Part shown: piece after piece, positions 43,707 through 52,483 of the stretch | Layout: each line of letters begins with the position of its first letter | Position numbering within the stretch: the first letter of the stretch is position 1 | From: an uncultured Draconibacterium sp. | GTDB taxonomy: Bacteria > Bacteroidota > Bacteroidia > Bacteroidales > Prolixibacteraceae | Direction of reading: 5' to 3' | NCBI RefSeq assembly: GCF_963675065.1 | Contig: NZ_OY775906.1 | Location: 3,450,001 to 3,514,000, forward strand | Length of the DNA: 64,000 bases | Notes under the pieces: model-generated | The model's database searches: none | Seen by the model: only the letters and a program-made list of their open reading frames with translations | Told to the model about the DNA's origin: nothing | Made by a program: the position numbers and the translations under genes

Positions 43707-44750
43707 TTAATTTTGAACGTACGGATAATCATGAATTTCGGCTTCCGTAAACGGTAGCCACGAAAGTGTACTTTCTTCCTGTTTCATTTTATCGTACATA
43801 AAGGCATTGTTACCAAAGGTGAGCGTTTTGGCATCGTAACCAAACAAACGCAGGTAAGCCGTTGCAAATCCCGAATTGTGCCCGGTATTGCAGTACAACA
43901 CCACTTCCTTATCTACCGGAATAGTTTGCATTTCAGAAACAATTCCAAGCGTTCCGCCGGGTTTGTATCGAACAGCACCCGGAATATGACCCGAATCGTA
44001 TTTATCTTTCCGGTCGTAGTTAATCGTATAATACTGTCCGGGATTCTCAAACACATCACCAGCTTTCACCAAAGCATCGCGATAACCGGCTGCAAACAGT
44101 GCCTCGATGCGTTGTTGCAGCAATTCGTCGCCATCCGTACTCCCGGTGTTCAGTTTTGGGAGGTCCGCTATCGATGCTTTATCGTGATCTTCCGTCTCAA
44201 GCTTATCCTCATAATCAGAAGATACATTAGCCAGCCACGCATCCTCAGCAAAGTGGTTATTCCAGCCACTCATTCCCCAGCGCATGGCATAAACATTGCC
44301 GTAGCCTGCCAGTCGCAGCAACGAAGTGGCATAACTTGAAATCTGACCGGAATAACATACTACTACAATTTTGTCGTATTCAAACGGTTTGATATCGCTG
44401 GTGAGATACGCAGGTAGTTCGCTAAAATCGACACGAACAGCACCTTTTATGTGTCCATCATTATATGCTTCTTCATTGCGAAGGTCGATGATGTAAATGT
44501 TTCCATCCAGCTCTTCATAAACTGAAGATGGTTTTATAAGCGACGGAAAATTACGGCTATTGGCGTAATCGCCCATTTCATTCAGCGTTTTCAGAAGTAA
44601 TTTTGCCTCGGCATTTACCTCAACGTTGGGGGTGGTTTCTTTTACACTGGTTTGTGTCTGCTCTGTCTTTTTCTGCCCACCCGAACAGGAAAGCAAAACA
44701 ACAAAAGCTACCAGTGTAAGAAAACTTAAAATCGGTTTTATCTTGATCAT
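43707..44750 (-). CDS. Tandem-rhodanese lipoprotein
   Basis: 347 residues with a lipoprotein signal (VLLSCSGG, Cys near residue 22). Two rhodanese domains follow (about 65-175 and 215-330). Both retain active-site Cys loops, CYSGQIS and CNTGHNS, unlike the two plus-strand rhodaneses. GAVRVDFSELPAYL and GAVRYKPGGTLG are the matching entry motifs of each domain. As a probable outer-membrane or periplasmic lipoprotein it could transfer sulfane sulfur outside the cytoplasm. It is convergent with the YeeE/YedE operon and followed downstream (44764-45816, same strand, 13-base gap) by a second lipoprotein. Confidence 0.85.
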   Translation of the reverse strand: MIKIKPILSFLTLVAFVVLLSCSGGQKKTEQTQTSVKETTPNVEVNAEAKLLLKTLNEMGDYANSRNFPSLIKPSSVYEELDGNIYIIDLRNEEAYNDGHIKGAVRVDFSELPAYLTSDIKPFEYDKIVVVCYSGQISSYATSLLRLAGYGNVYAMRWGMSGWNNHFAEDAWLANVSSDYEDKLETEDHDKASIADLPKLNTGSTDGDELLQQRIEALFAAGYRDALVKAGDVFENPGQYYTINYDRKDKYDSGHIPGAVRYKPGGTLGIVSEMQTIPVDKEVVLYCNTGHNSGFATAYLRLFGYDAKTLTFGNNAFMYDKMKQEESTLSWLPFTEAEIHDYPYVQN

Positions 44751-44763
44751 AAATCAATAAGTA

Positions 44764-45816
44764 TTAGCTCTGACTTTCAACAGGTTCCATTTCTTTGTCG
44801 TAGCGAAGGGTTTCTACTCTTCGGCCCTGCTCATCGTATTTGTATTCCACAATAGCCACTCCGTTATTCGGGTTGTTCACCACATTTCCGTCTGCATCTT
44901 TCGAAATACTTTTTACCAGCTCGCCATATTCGTTGTATTCATTCTCGGTAACGGGAATTCCTTTTCCGCCAAGTAATTCATCGTCCTGATCGTAGACAAC
45001 CGTTTTTACCGCATTGCCATATTCATCAACAACATTTTGACGCTTGGCCCAGCCCCAATATAAATTCGAAAGCTGCCCGGTTGTACTGTGTACCGAAAAG
45101 CTCAGCACATCTCCTTTGTCGTTGTTTTCGAATAAGAAATACGAAACACCAACATCACCACAATTTTCGGCGGTACAATTGTACATGGTATCTTCAATGT
45201 AGTTGGCCATTCGGATTACGTAGCCATTTGCATCATACGAAAAACGCAACTCATAAAACGGACAAAACGGATTCATTATGGTTTCTTCCTTTGCCAGATT
45301 ATAACGCAATTCACGAATCATTCCATTGTCAAGTTTCGACCACACGTAATGATGAATGTTATTGCGGTTCTCTACCGGATTTCCCTCTTTATCGAGGAAA
45401 CGCATTGCAACGCGCATTCCCGAATCATCGAGCGTATATTCCTGTGTAAACGCACCTGCGCTTTCAATGGGTTCACCTTTTTCGTTAAAAAAATGTTTGA
45501 TCTGCTTGTTACCCTCGTAGGTATAGGTAATTTTTGCAGCTCGCAGGTTTGAATATCCCAGTAACAATCCGTTGCGGTTGTATTCTACCGATGCCAGTTT
45601 TCCGTCTTCATCCCAGGTGAATTTGTAGTTATTTACTTCTTCAGCTTCTTTAGCTGAAATTTCATACGATCCGCGCTCCAAATCCCAGGGCGTTTCGCTA
45701 AACAGCAACTGTCGGTAATACTTTACGTTAGCATCTTCGGTGGTTGTCGGCTTCTGGTTACAAGCCATAAAGCCCATAACCACAAGGGCGAGCAAAAACA
45801 ATTTTGTAATTTTCAT
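44764..45816 (-). CDS. Lipoprotein with YD-like repeats
   Basis: 350 residues with a lipobox (VMGFMACNQ). The mature part contains beta-hairpin repeats resembling YD/RHS-type units, for example YEGNKQIKHFFNEKGEPIESAG and YKYDEQGRRVETLRYDKEMEPVES at the C-terminus. Six or seven such units spaced about 25-45 residues apart are visible. Such repeats bind carbohydrates or form extended surface structures in other proteins. No toxin-like C-terminus is present. Precedes the tandem rhodanese with a 13-base gap, so the two are probably cotranscribed. Confidence 0.7.
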   Translation of the reverse strand: MKITKLFLLALVVMGFMACNQKPTTTEDANVKYYRQLLFSETPWDLERGSYEISAKEAEEVNNYKFTWDEDGKLASVEYNRNGLLLGYSNLRAAKITYTYEGNKQIKHFFNEKGEPIESAGAFTQEYTLDDSGMRVAMRFLDKEGNPVENRNNIHHYVWSKLDNGMIRELRYNLAKEETIMNPFCPFYELRFSYDANGYVIRMANYIEDTMYNCTAENCGDVGVSYFLFENNDKGDVLSFSVHSTTGQLSNLYWGWAKRQNVVDEYGNAVKTVVYDQDDELLGGKGIPVTENEYNEYGELVKSISKDADGNVVNNPNNGVAIVEYKYDEQGRRVETLRYDKEMEPVESQS

Positions 45817-45941
45817 TTTGTTCTATTTTTTTTTGATGATAAAATGCAGTCAATCTGTTGGTTTAACAGATTGGAGGGAAACATTGTTTAAAAAGGATTC
45901 TCACAAGTAGTATTGACATTTTTAGGGAATAAGACCAACGC

Positions 45942-46643
45942 TTAAATATCGGCATAAGCCAGCGTGGCAATACTGACTTTTGTTCGGGGCTGTTTTAATA
46001 AGTGAATAGCACAAGCCTCAAGCGTCGCCCCAGTAGTAACTACATCATCAATAAGCAGAACATGCTTGTTTTCAATTACTTCCGAACCATTCAACCCAAA
46101 AACACTTTCAACGTTTTGCCAGCGTTCGTAACGATTTCTTTTTGTTTGGGTCGATGTGTATTCCTTACGGTACAGCGTTTTTGTATCAAGTGGCTTTTTT
46201 AAAACTTCGGCAATTCCACGAGCTATCCACTCACTTTGGTTAAAACCGCGCTTCTTTTCTTTTAGCGGATGCAGTGGCACCGGCATTAAAACATCAATTT
46301 CGGCAAAGAGTGGTGACTTCAATAACTGCAAGCCGAATTTTCGCCCGGTTTCATAACCCAGCTCTTTTAATCCTTTGTATTTCACAAAATGAATAAGTTG
46401 CTGGTATTTACTGCCTTTTTTGTAGCTAAAAAAAGCTGTTGCAGCCGAAATATCAACCCGCCCCCAGAATAACTGAGCCACTTTATTATCCTGCTTTAAA
46501 TGAAAATTGGTTGCAGGAAGATCGTGCCAGCAATTTAAACAAACGAAGGTTTCCTGCGAAACCAGGCGTTTCCCGCAGGTTACACACAGCTCGGGAAAAA
46601 ACAAGCCCAACACATCTGAAATACTTTGCTTGAGAAGGTTCAT
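45942..46643 (-). CDS. comF: ComF-family phosphoribosyltransferase-like protein
   Basis: 233 residues. The N-terminal zinc-ribbon-like Cys pairs CVTCGKR and CLNCWHD are followed by the amidophosphoribosyltransferase-like fold. The PRPP-binding loop is VLLIDDVVTTGATLEACAI near the C-terminus, with PVPLHPLKEKKRGFNQSEWIARGI in the middle. ComF-type proteins are linked to natural DNA uptake in some bacteria, but in Bacteroidota this role is not established; no other competence gene is nearby. Confidence 0.9.
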   Translation of the reverse strand: MNLLKQSISDVLGLFFPELCVTCGKRLVSQETFVCLNCWHDLPATNFHLKQDNKVAQLFWGRVDISAATAFFSYKKGSKYQQLIHFVKYKGLKELGYETGRKFGLQLLKSPLFAEIDVLMPVPLHPLKEKKRGFNQSEWIARGIAEVLKKPLDTKTLYRKEYTSTQTKRNRYERWQNVESVFGLNGSEVIENKHVLLIDDVVTTGATLEACAIHLLKQPRTKVSIATLAYADI

Positions 46644-46830
46644 CGCTGAAAGTTACAAAAATCTCTATTTAACCATTTAATGTTTAGTTAAAAGTTGCTT
46701 CCCAATGATTAATAATTCATTAACCCACTGGTAATTTTCACATAATCCGAATTGAATAAAACATCCATAACTTGCAGGTGTATAAAAAATATTTTCCTAT
46801 CTCTTGTATTCCTCTCAAGAATTCATCTCC
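46644..46830. other. Intergenic region before orphan terminator, no gene seen
   Basis: AT-rich without a coding frame on either strand. Contains CTCTTG/TCAAGA complementary segments (about 46801-46820) shortly before the terminator at 46831-46862. This could be the body of a short plus-strand transcript. Confidence 0.5.
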
Positions 46831-46862
46831 AAAGGTTGTCGCGTTCGAGACAACCTTTTTGT
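46831..46862 (+). terminator. Orphan plus-strand terminator
   Basis: Stem AAAGGTTGTC/GACAACCTTT (46831-46840 with 46849-46858), 8-base loop, then TTTTTG. No plus-strand gene ends before it. Confidence 0.75.
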
Positions 46863-47041
46863 TTATTAATAGGTATTTTTAGAAAAGCCTGCATCTTTAC
46901 TACAAATAAATAGCTTAATTATCTGCGACTTTTGATAAATAAAATTCAGTTGAATATTTTTAAACATACAAAAGTCAGGATTTTGGCCATATAAATATTA
47001 TTTTTACCTGCATTGTTAAATCAAGAAACCTAAAATAACCA

Positions 47042-48577
47042 ATGGCCTTATTTCAACGTTTTGGTAACTACCTTCGAAAAAAACTGTTACTGATCATTTT
47101 TATCGGATTTATAATTGGTATCGCTGTTACCATATCTTCTCTTAAAGTTATTGAAGCAACCTCAACAAACGAATCGTGCGAAGTGTGTCACGTACACCCA
47201 CATGTTTTTGATTCGTGGAAACTCTCTGTTCATCACGAGAACAGAACAGGAATGCATATTGGCTGTGTAGAATGCCACCTTCCACCAAAAGGACAAGGCT
47301 ACCTGAAAGAAAAAGTAAAAGCCGGAGCCCGCGATGCGTATGGTTATTTCTTTAAAGACAGTGCCGATTTTAACTGGGAAGCCAAGTCTTCGCTTGAGCA
47401 GGCACAACATTTTGTTTTTGAAGAATCGTGCATCAGCTGCCACAATAATTTATTTCCGCTAACACTTACTTCCGAAGGTCAGCAAGCGCACCTTTATTAT
47501 TCGCAAAACGAAGAGGAACTGCGCTGTATCAACTGCCACCTAAATGTTGGCCATTACGATCCGAATGCGCTGCATGCTAAAAATGTTGAGTTTGGAAGTT
47601 CCGGTGCCGAGGCAAAGGAAAATTATACAACTGCAGCCGAAGTCACGGCTCATGAAGATTATACCGAAACTATCCCGGGAACAACCATTGCATTTAATAT
47701 GAAAGCAATTCCGGGCGGAAGTTTCAAAATTGGAAGTCCTGAATCGGAACAACTTCGAGAAAGTGATGAAGGCCCGCAAAAAACAGTCAATGTAAGTTCG
47801 TTCTTTATGGCCGAAATAGAAGTGAGCTGGGATGAATATCTGGCCTTTTACAGCGCCACTGCCGCCGAAGGCAGAACCACCGACACCGAAGGCTCACGCA
47901 CCGAAGCCGATGTTGATGCGATTTCAGGCCCAACACCACCTTACGGACAGCCCGACCAAAACTGGGGAATGGGCAGCCGGCCGGCTATTACTATGAGTTA
48001 CCATTCAGCCGAAACCTACTGCAAATGGTTATCGCAGGTTACCGGAAAAACCTACCGCTTGCCAACTGAAGCAGAGTGGGAATATGCAGCCCGCGGAGGC
48101 ACTGAAACTCCGTTCTTCTTTGAAGGTCAGCCTAAAGATTTTAAAGGCAAAAACTTTATTGGAAAACTATTCGGGAAAGGGAGCGACATTATTAATAACT
48201 ACGTTATTTACGAGAAAAACAGTAGCCTGAAAACGGCCAAACCTGATGTTGTTGAAGCCAATCCGTATGGGTTGAAAAATATGCTTGGCAATGCCGCAGA
48301 ATATTGTGCCGACTGGTATGCCGAAGATGCCTATTCGAAATTAAGCGATGGCACTACCGACCCAAAAGGACCAGCTTCCGGTGAAGAACACGTTATTCGT
48401 GGCGGAACATTTAAAAGCCCGGTTGGCGAAGTCAGAAGTGCGGCACGCGATTACACGCGCAGCAAAGCATGGATGAAAACCGATCCACAAATGCCGAAGA
48501 GTATCTGGTGGTTATCGGATTGTAATTATATTAGTTTCAGAGTAGTGTGCGAATTTGATGATAATACCGGAAAATAA
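47042..48577 (+). CDS. NapC/NirT tetraheme cytochrome fused to SUMF1/FGE-like domain
   Basis: 511 residues. An N-terminal transmembrane anchor (about 15-34) is followed by a NapC/NirT-type cytochrome region with four CxxCH heme sites (C46-H50, C75-H79, C130-H134, C162-H166). From about residue 205 the chain continues as a SUMF1/formylglycine-generating-enzyme-like domain: IPGGSFKIGSPESEQLRESDEGPQ, YRLPTEAEWEYAARGG, NPYGLKNMLGNAAEYC and HVIRGGTFK. The Cys pair of true FGE enzymes is not seen near the C-terminus (SDCNYISFRVVCEF instead), so sulfatase activation is unlikely. Quinol-linked electron transfer into a periplasmic ligand-binding or gliding-type scaffold is a possible role. Downstream Gfo/Idh/MocA gene at 43 bases. 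Confidence 0.85.
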   Translation: MALFQRFGNYLRKKLLLIIFIGFIIGIAVTISSLKVIEATSTNESCEVCHVHPHVFDSWKLSVHHENRTGMHIGCVECHLPPKGQGYLKEKVKAGARDAYGYFFKDSADFNWEAKSSLEQAQHFVFEESCISCHNNLFPLTLTSEGQQAHLYYSQNEEELRCINCHLNVGHYDPNALHAKNVEFGSSGAEAKENYTTAAEVTAHEDYTETIPGTTIAFNMKAIPGGSFKIGSPESEQLRESDEGPQKTVNVSSFFMAEIEVSWDEYLAFYSATAAEGRTTDTEGSRTEADVDAISGPTPPYGQPDQNWGMGSRPAITMSYHSAETYCKWLSQVTGKTYRLPTEAEWEYAARGGTETPFFFEGQPKDFKGKNFIGKLFGKGSDIINNYVIYEKNSSLKTAKPDVVEANPYGLKNMLGNAAEYCADWYAEDAYSKLSDGTTDPKGPASGEEHVIRGGTFKSPVGEVRSAARDYTRSKAWMKTDPQMPKSIWWLSDCNYISFRVVCEFDDNTGK

Positions 48578-48620
48578 CTTATAAACTTTGAATCCTAAAT
48601 TCAACTAAAACATTAATGAA

Positions 48621-49976
48621 ATGAGTAACAACAATTTTTCAAGAAGGAAATTTTTAGCAGGAGCTGCAACAGTCGGAGCAGCAGGAGCTATGGGAATCGG
48701 AACTTTGTCATCGTGCTCTGGCGGAGGCTCTTCTGCAAGTGGCGAATACGACTGGCTACAACGCGAGTACAAATATCCACCGTTGCTGGATGAAGTGCCT
48801 GCCGGAACCGTTTTAAAAGCCGGTATTGTTGGTTGTGGCGGACGAGGAACCGGTGCAGCCCTTAACTTTTTGGAAGCCGGTGGTTCAACCGTTCAGGTAA
48901 CTGCCTTGGCTGATGTTTTTAAGGACCGATTGGATAGCTGTGCAGAAAAAATTAAAACAGAAACCGGACAGGAAGTACCTGCTGAAAACTGTTTTATTGG
49001 TTTTGATGCTTATGAAAAAGTTCTTGATTCGGGTGTAGATGTTGTAATTCTGGCAACACCTCCAAAATTCCGCCCAGAACAATTTGAAGCGGCTGTAAAA
49101 GCGCGTAAGCACGTATTTATGGAAAAACCAATTGCTGTTGATCCTGTAGGAATTCGCCAGGTTTTGGCCGCAGCCAAAATGGCCGATGCTGCCGGATTAA
49201 AAGTGGTTACAGGTACTCAACGCCGCCACCAGCATAAATATTTAAATGTATATAAAGAACTCAGCAATAATGCTATTGGCAAACTCACCACAGCCGAAGT
49301 ATATTGGAATGGTGGACAATTGTGGTACAGAAACAGCAAGCCCGAATGGAGCGAAATGGAATGGATGATTCGCGACTGGGTAAACTGGTGCTGGCTTTCG
49401 GGCGATCATATTGTGGAGCAACACGTGCACAATATCGATGTAGCTAACTGGTTTTTTGGCAAACACCCGATAAAAGCTTTAGGTTTTGGTTCACGTCAGC
49501 GTCGCCCAACTGGCGATCAGTATGATAATTTTGCCATTCGATATGAGTTGGATGACGGACGCCAGGTTTTAAGTACATGCCGTCAGATTAATGGCTGTAC
49601 AAATGCCGTAAACGAAGTAATGCACGGTACCAAAGGAAAAGCATTTACCTCGCAGGGAGGAACAGCAACAATTACCGACTTGCAGGGAAATACTCTATTC
49701 TCGGACGAAGATCATGCAACAAGCCCATACGTTCAGGAGCACAAGGACCTGATTACCTGTATTCGTCAGGATATTCCGTTTAACGAGGCTGAAGAAACTG
49801 CCAATTCGGTAATGACGGCAATTATGGGCCGCGTTTCGGCATATACCGGAAAAGAAGTTACCTGGGATGAAATGATGAACTCGGACATGAAACTGGGTCC
49901 TGACACTTTCATTATGGGCGATATTGGCTACATGGAAACGGCTAGCGTACCTGTACCGGGAACACTTGAAGGTTAA
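48621..49976 (+). CDS. Tat-exported Gfo/Idh/MocA-family oxidoreductase
   Basis: 451 residues. The N-terminus SRRKFLAGAATVGAAGAMG is a twin-arginine signal, with SSC creating a lipobox-like site. The NAD(P)-binding Rossmann motif is VGCGGRGTGAALNFLEAGG, and EKPIAVDP carries the conserved Lys of this family. The C-terminal domain contains GDHIVEQHVHNIDVANWFFG. Periplasmic Gfo/Idh/MocA proteins of this group often act on sugars or inositols. It starts 43 bases after the cytochrome-SUMF1 fusion and likely shares its transcript; a terminator follows. Confidence 0.88.
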   Translation: MSNNNFSRRKFLAGAATVGAAGAMGIGTLSSCSGGGSSASGEYDWLQREYKYPPLLDEVPAGTVLKAGIVGCGGRGTGAALNFLEAGGSTVQVTALADVFKDRLDSCAEKIKTETGQEVPAENCFIGFDAYEKVLDSGVDVVILATPPKFRPEQFEAAVKARKHVFMEKPIAVDPVGIRQVLAAAKMADAAGLKVVTGTQRRHQHKYLNVYKELSNNAIGKLTTAEVYWNGGQLWYRNSKPEWSEMEWMIRDWVNWCWLSGDHIVEQHVHNIDVANWFFGKHPIKALGFGSRQRRPTGDQYDNFAIRYELDDGRQVLSTCRQINGCTNAVNEVMHGTKGKAFTSQGGTATITDLQGNTLFSDEDHATSPYVQEHKDLITCIRQDIPFNEAEETANSVMTAIMGRVSAYTGKEVTWDEMMNSDMKLGPDTFIMGDIGYMETASVPVPGTLEG

Positions 49977-50014
49977 CAACATAGCAAGTATTTTTAAGAT
50001 TGATCAATCAATTC

Positions 50015-50049
50015 AAAAAAAACCTTCGGCCGTGGCCGAAGGTTTTTTT
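50015..50049 (+). terminator. Terminator of the cytochrome-oxidoreductase operon
   Basis: Stem AAACCTTCGGCC/GGCCGAAGGTTT with a 2-3 base loop and a seven-T run. It is the strongest terminator in the window. Confidence 0.9.
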
Positions 50050-50106
50050 GGCACTATACTTGTTTTAACACTAAAAAATGAAGTTTAATTATAAAAGTCT
50101 ATTGCT

Positions 50107-50721
50107 ATGAAAACAATTGAAAACAAACAAACATTTACCTTCAGAAAAATTTCAGCATTTTTATTAATAGTTGTAGCTGGTATTTTCGCCTCGTGCGAAG
50201 GACCGGTTGGACCTCCAGGAATCCCGGGAGAAGATGGTTACAATTTTGTAGGTACCACTTTTGAATTTACGGGAGATTTTACCCCTGCAAACGATTACCA
50301 ACTGGTTTTTAATTTTAATGATAATGGATTCATTCCCTATTATTCAGACGTAATCCTAGCCTATGTTTTGTGGACTAACGAAGAAGGATTGGAATTCTGG
50401 CGCCCACTGCCACAAACCGAATATTTCCTATCGGGTGCTATTTTACAGTATAATTTCGATTATACAACAGATTATGAAAACGATGAGATTGTAGACATGT
50501 CGGTATTTTTAGGAGGGGATGTAGACTTAGCAAGCTTATCGACAGATTACACTTTGGATCAAACTTTCAGGATAGTCGTTGTTCCGTCTGATTTTATGAG
50601 TCTGGCTGAGGTGGATGCCAACGATTTGAGTTCAATTATGAATTCATCGAATATTCAATTTAACTCGTTAGGTACAATTGAACCGGGATCTGTTATTGAT
50701 ACAAATATTGAAATCAAATAA
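50107..50721 (+). CDS. Collagen-like-motif lipoprotein
   Basis: 204 residues with a lipoprotein signal (GIFASCEG, Cys near residue 35). A short collagen-type stretch GPVGPPGIPGEDG (G-x-y repeats) follows directly after the lipidated Cys. The rest is a beta-rich domain (about 50-204) with no recognised family. Proteins with this GPxGPPG prefix are common surface lipoproteins in Bacteroidota. Both flanks carry terminators, so it is a single-gene transcript. Confidence 0.75.
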   Translation: MKTIENKQTFTFRKISAFLLIVVAGIFASCEGPVGPPGIPGEDGYNFVGTTFEFTGDFTPANDYQLVFNFNDNGFIPYYSDVILAYVLWTNEEGLEFWRPLPQTEYFLSGAILQYNFDYTTDYENDEIVDMSVFLGGDVDLASLSTDYTLDQTFRIVVVPSDFMSLAEVDANDLSSIMNSSNIQFNSLGTIEPGSVIDTNIEIK

Positions 50722-50740
50722 TTATAAATAACACGATATA

Positions 50741-50776
50741 AAAACCGCTAACCAGTTTTTGGTTAGCGTTTTTTTA
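50741..50776. terminator. Terminator between collagen-like lipoprotein and Crp/Fnr gene
   Basis: Stem CGCTAACC/GGTTAGCG (50746-50753 with 50761-50768), 7-base loop, with A-run and seven-T run flanks. May serve both convergent genes. Confidence 0.8.
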
Positions 50777-50806
50777 TGCTTTAACGGTGTAATTATCTCT
50801 GAATAA

Positions 50807-51499
50807 TTAGCCTTTGTTTTTAATCTCCTCAAGCCGTTTTTCGTTCAAAATGGTAAGTAAATTTTTCTTTAAATCGATAATCCCCATTTCCTGAAATTCC
50901 TTTAATATCCGTGAAACACTTTCGCGTGAAGTGCCAATAAGCGCAGCAATTTCAGTTTGTGTAAGATTTAAAGTAAAGGGATTTTCGCCATACACCTCGT
51001 TGGCCAAATAACTCATGGTGTTGGCCAGGCGCCCCGGTAATTGCTGCTGCACATTCTTAACTAACCGATCAAAATAGTTCATTTCATCTTTAAAAACGGT
51101 AGATAAAACTTTAACAGCAAAGTCGCCGTTACTTTTTAGCAAATCCGTAAAATGATTCCGATCAATAAAACAAACCTCCGATTTGGTAAGTGCAATAGCC
51201 GAATAATAATTCGATTTTGTTTCCTTATCGAGATTCTGAAGACCAAGATAAGCCCCTTTTGTAGAAACACTTAAAATAAAATCTTTCCCGCCTGCACCCT
51301 TTTTAACCAATTTTACAAATCCTTCGCGTAAATAGATGATATATTGTACCGGTCCTCCTTCTTTAAAAATAAGCTCTCCTTTATCGTACTGAATCATTGA
51401 ACAACCTTGACCAAGCGCAGTTAACTCACTACTATTCAACACCGAAACAGGCTTTGACTTTAGAGTACAATTAACACAGCTATTGGTCGACAAGTTCAT
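50807..51499 (-). CDS. Crp/Fnr-family transcriptional regulator
   Basis: 230 residues from the ATG at 51499. A cyclic-nucleotide-type beta-roll sensor domain (about 25-130: IQYDKGELIFKEGGPVQYIIYLREGFVKL) is followed by a dimer helix and a C-terminal winged helix (about 165-225) with the recognition-helix motif LTQTEIAALIGTSRESVSRILKEF. The N-terminus has CVNC but lacks the four-Cys pattern needed for an Fnr-type Fe-S cluster, so the sensed signal is unknown. An imperfect CRP-like box (51514-51529) lies in the divergent promoter region. Confidence 0.9.
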   Translation of the reverse strand: MNLSTNSCVNCTLKSKPVSVLNSSELTALGQGCSMIQYDKGELIFKEGGPVQYIIYLREGFVKLVKKGAGGKDFILSVSTKGAYLGLQNLDKETKSNYYSAIALTKSEVCFIDRNHFTDLLKSNGDFAVKVLSTVFKDEMNYFDRLVKNVQQQLPGRLANTMSYLANEVYGENPFTLNLTQTEIAALIGTSRESVSRILKEFQEMGIIDLKKNLLTILNEKRLEEIKNKG

Positions 51500-51513
51500 A
51501 AGATAGACTTTGG

Positions 51514-51529
51514 TGTAATAAATATCACA
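51514..51529. promoter_or_regulatory. CRP-like box at the Crp/Fnr promoter
   Basis: TGTAATAAATATCACA, close to the classical TGTGA-N6-TCACA with one mismatch. It lies 15-30 bases upstream of the regulator ATG and about 78 bases from the divergent small membrane gene, consistent with autoregulation and control of both genes. Confidence 0.5.
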
Positions 51530-51606
51530 AGTATACGAGATTTTTCCCACAAAGTTAATTGAACTAATGCTCTTTATTCACCGTATAATTGTAAAAACTT
51601 TATACC

Positions 51607-51807
51607 ATGAATAAAATAGTGACATTAATCTGCTACAATTTAGGACTTTGGGGAATATTAGGATTCTTCGCAACCATAATCCTTGGCTTTCTGTCATGCT
51701 GTGCTAATTTATCCAGTCAGGTATTTTATATCAGCCTGATTTCATTTGCAGCAATAGGCATAATCACCACAACAATTTGTGTTGTACGCGGATGCAAAAA
51801 AGTATGA
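51607..51807 (+). CDS. Small membrane protein, unknown function
   Basis: 66 residues with two hydrophobic helices (about 10-28 and 40-58) separated by a CCANLSSQ loop and ending RGCKKV. No family recognised. It is divergent from the Crp/Fnr gene with the CRP-like box between them, so it is a candidate target of that regulator. The small size and lack of homology evidence leave some doubt that it is expressed. Confidence 0.5.
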   Translation: MNKIVTLICYNLGLWGILGFFATIILGFLSCCANLSSQVFYISLISFAAIGIITTTICVVRGCKKV

Positions 51808-51877
51808 TTACTACCCGGTCTGAACGATAAGCTACTTTTGCCCCTTGCTATTCTTTAGCCAGGAAGCTTATTGTCCC

Positions 51878-52357
51878 TTAAAACCTTTCCAGTTTCGGAT
51901 AATTTTCGTGCCAAGCGTTCCATCCACCATCAAGCGAATAAACGTGCTCGTAGCCCAACATCATTAGCGATTTTGTTGCCAGTGCTGAGCGGCTTCCACT
52001 TCGGCAATACAATATTATAGTATCTGTCTTTTTAGGCACTGCATGACGAAAACCTTCCCAAACAGCTTCTTTTTCAATATGCGATTCAAGCACACCGCGC
52101 TGTACCAAATAAGCACCGGGAATATGGCCAGCCCGGTATTCATCTTTTGTGCGCACGTCGATTAAAATATAGTCGGACTTACGGCTCTTCAGTCCTTCCA
52201 CATATTTTTCATGAAATCCTTCGGTATCAATTGCGTCAATTTCCTGCTTTACCGCAGCCACCAATTCTTTATATCCGTTGTAAACCTTATTTTCCTGAGC
52301 CGAAAGCACAGTAAACATCCCCATCATCAATACGATGATAATTCCTGTTCTCTTCAT
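51878..52357 (-). CDS. Secreted rhodanese-like protein
   Basis: 159 residues with a Sec signal peptide (about 1-20, LSAQE). A single rhodanese domain (about 55-155) keeps the catalytic loop YCRSGSRSALATKSL (Cys present, C-x4-R arrangement) with DVRTKDEYRAGHIPGAYLV and SLDGGWNAWHENYP. It is predicted to move sulfane sulfur in the periplasm. It is the fifth rhodanese-fold domain within 10 kb (with those at 42626, 43250 and two at 43707). Confidence 0.88.
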   Translation of the reverse strand: MKRTGIIIVLMMGMFTVLSAQENKVYNGYKELVAAVKQEIDAIDTEGFHEKYVEGLKSRKSDYILIDVRTKDEYRAGHIPGAYLVQRGVLESHIEKEAVWEGFRHAVPKKTDTIILYCRSGSRSALATKSLMMLGYEHVYSLDGGWNAWHENYPKLERF

Positions 52358-52483
52358 AATATCAAAGATTTTAAAACATTAACCGATACGAACAATCACC
52401 ACTTGCGCTCCTTCTATTCAGAAACGTAAATTGTGTTTGCTCAAAAACAATTTCGAACATTGAAGGTATAAAGAATTTCTACC

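Noticed and set aside
47042..48577. SUMF1 domain as an active formylglycine-generating enzyme for sulfatases
   Set aside because: The catalytic Cys pair typical of FGE is not visible and no sulfatase gene is in the window.
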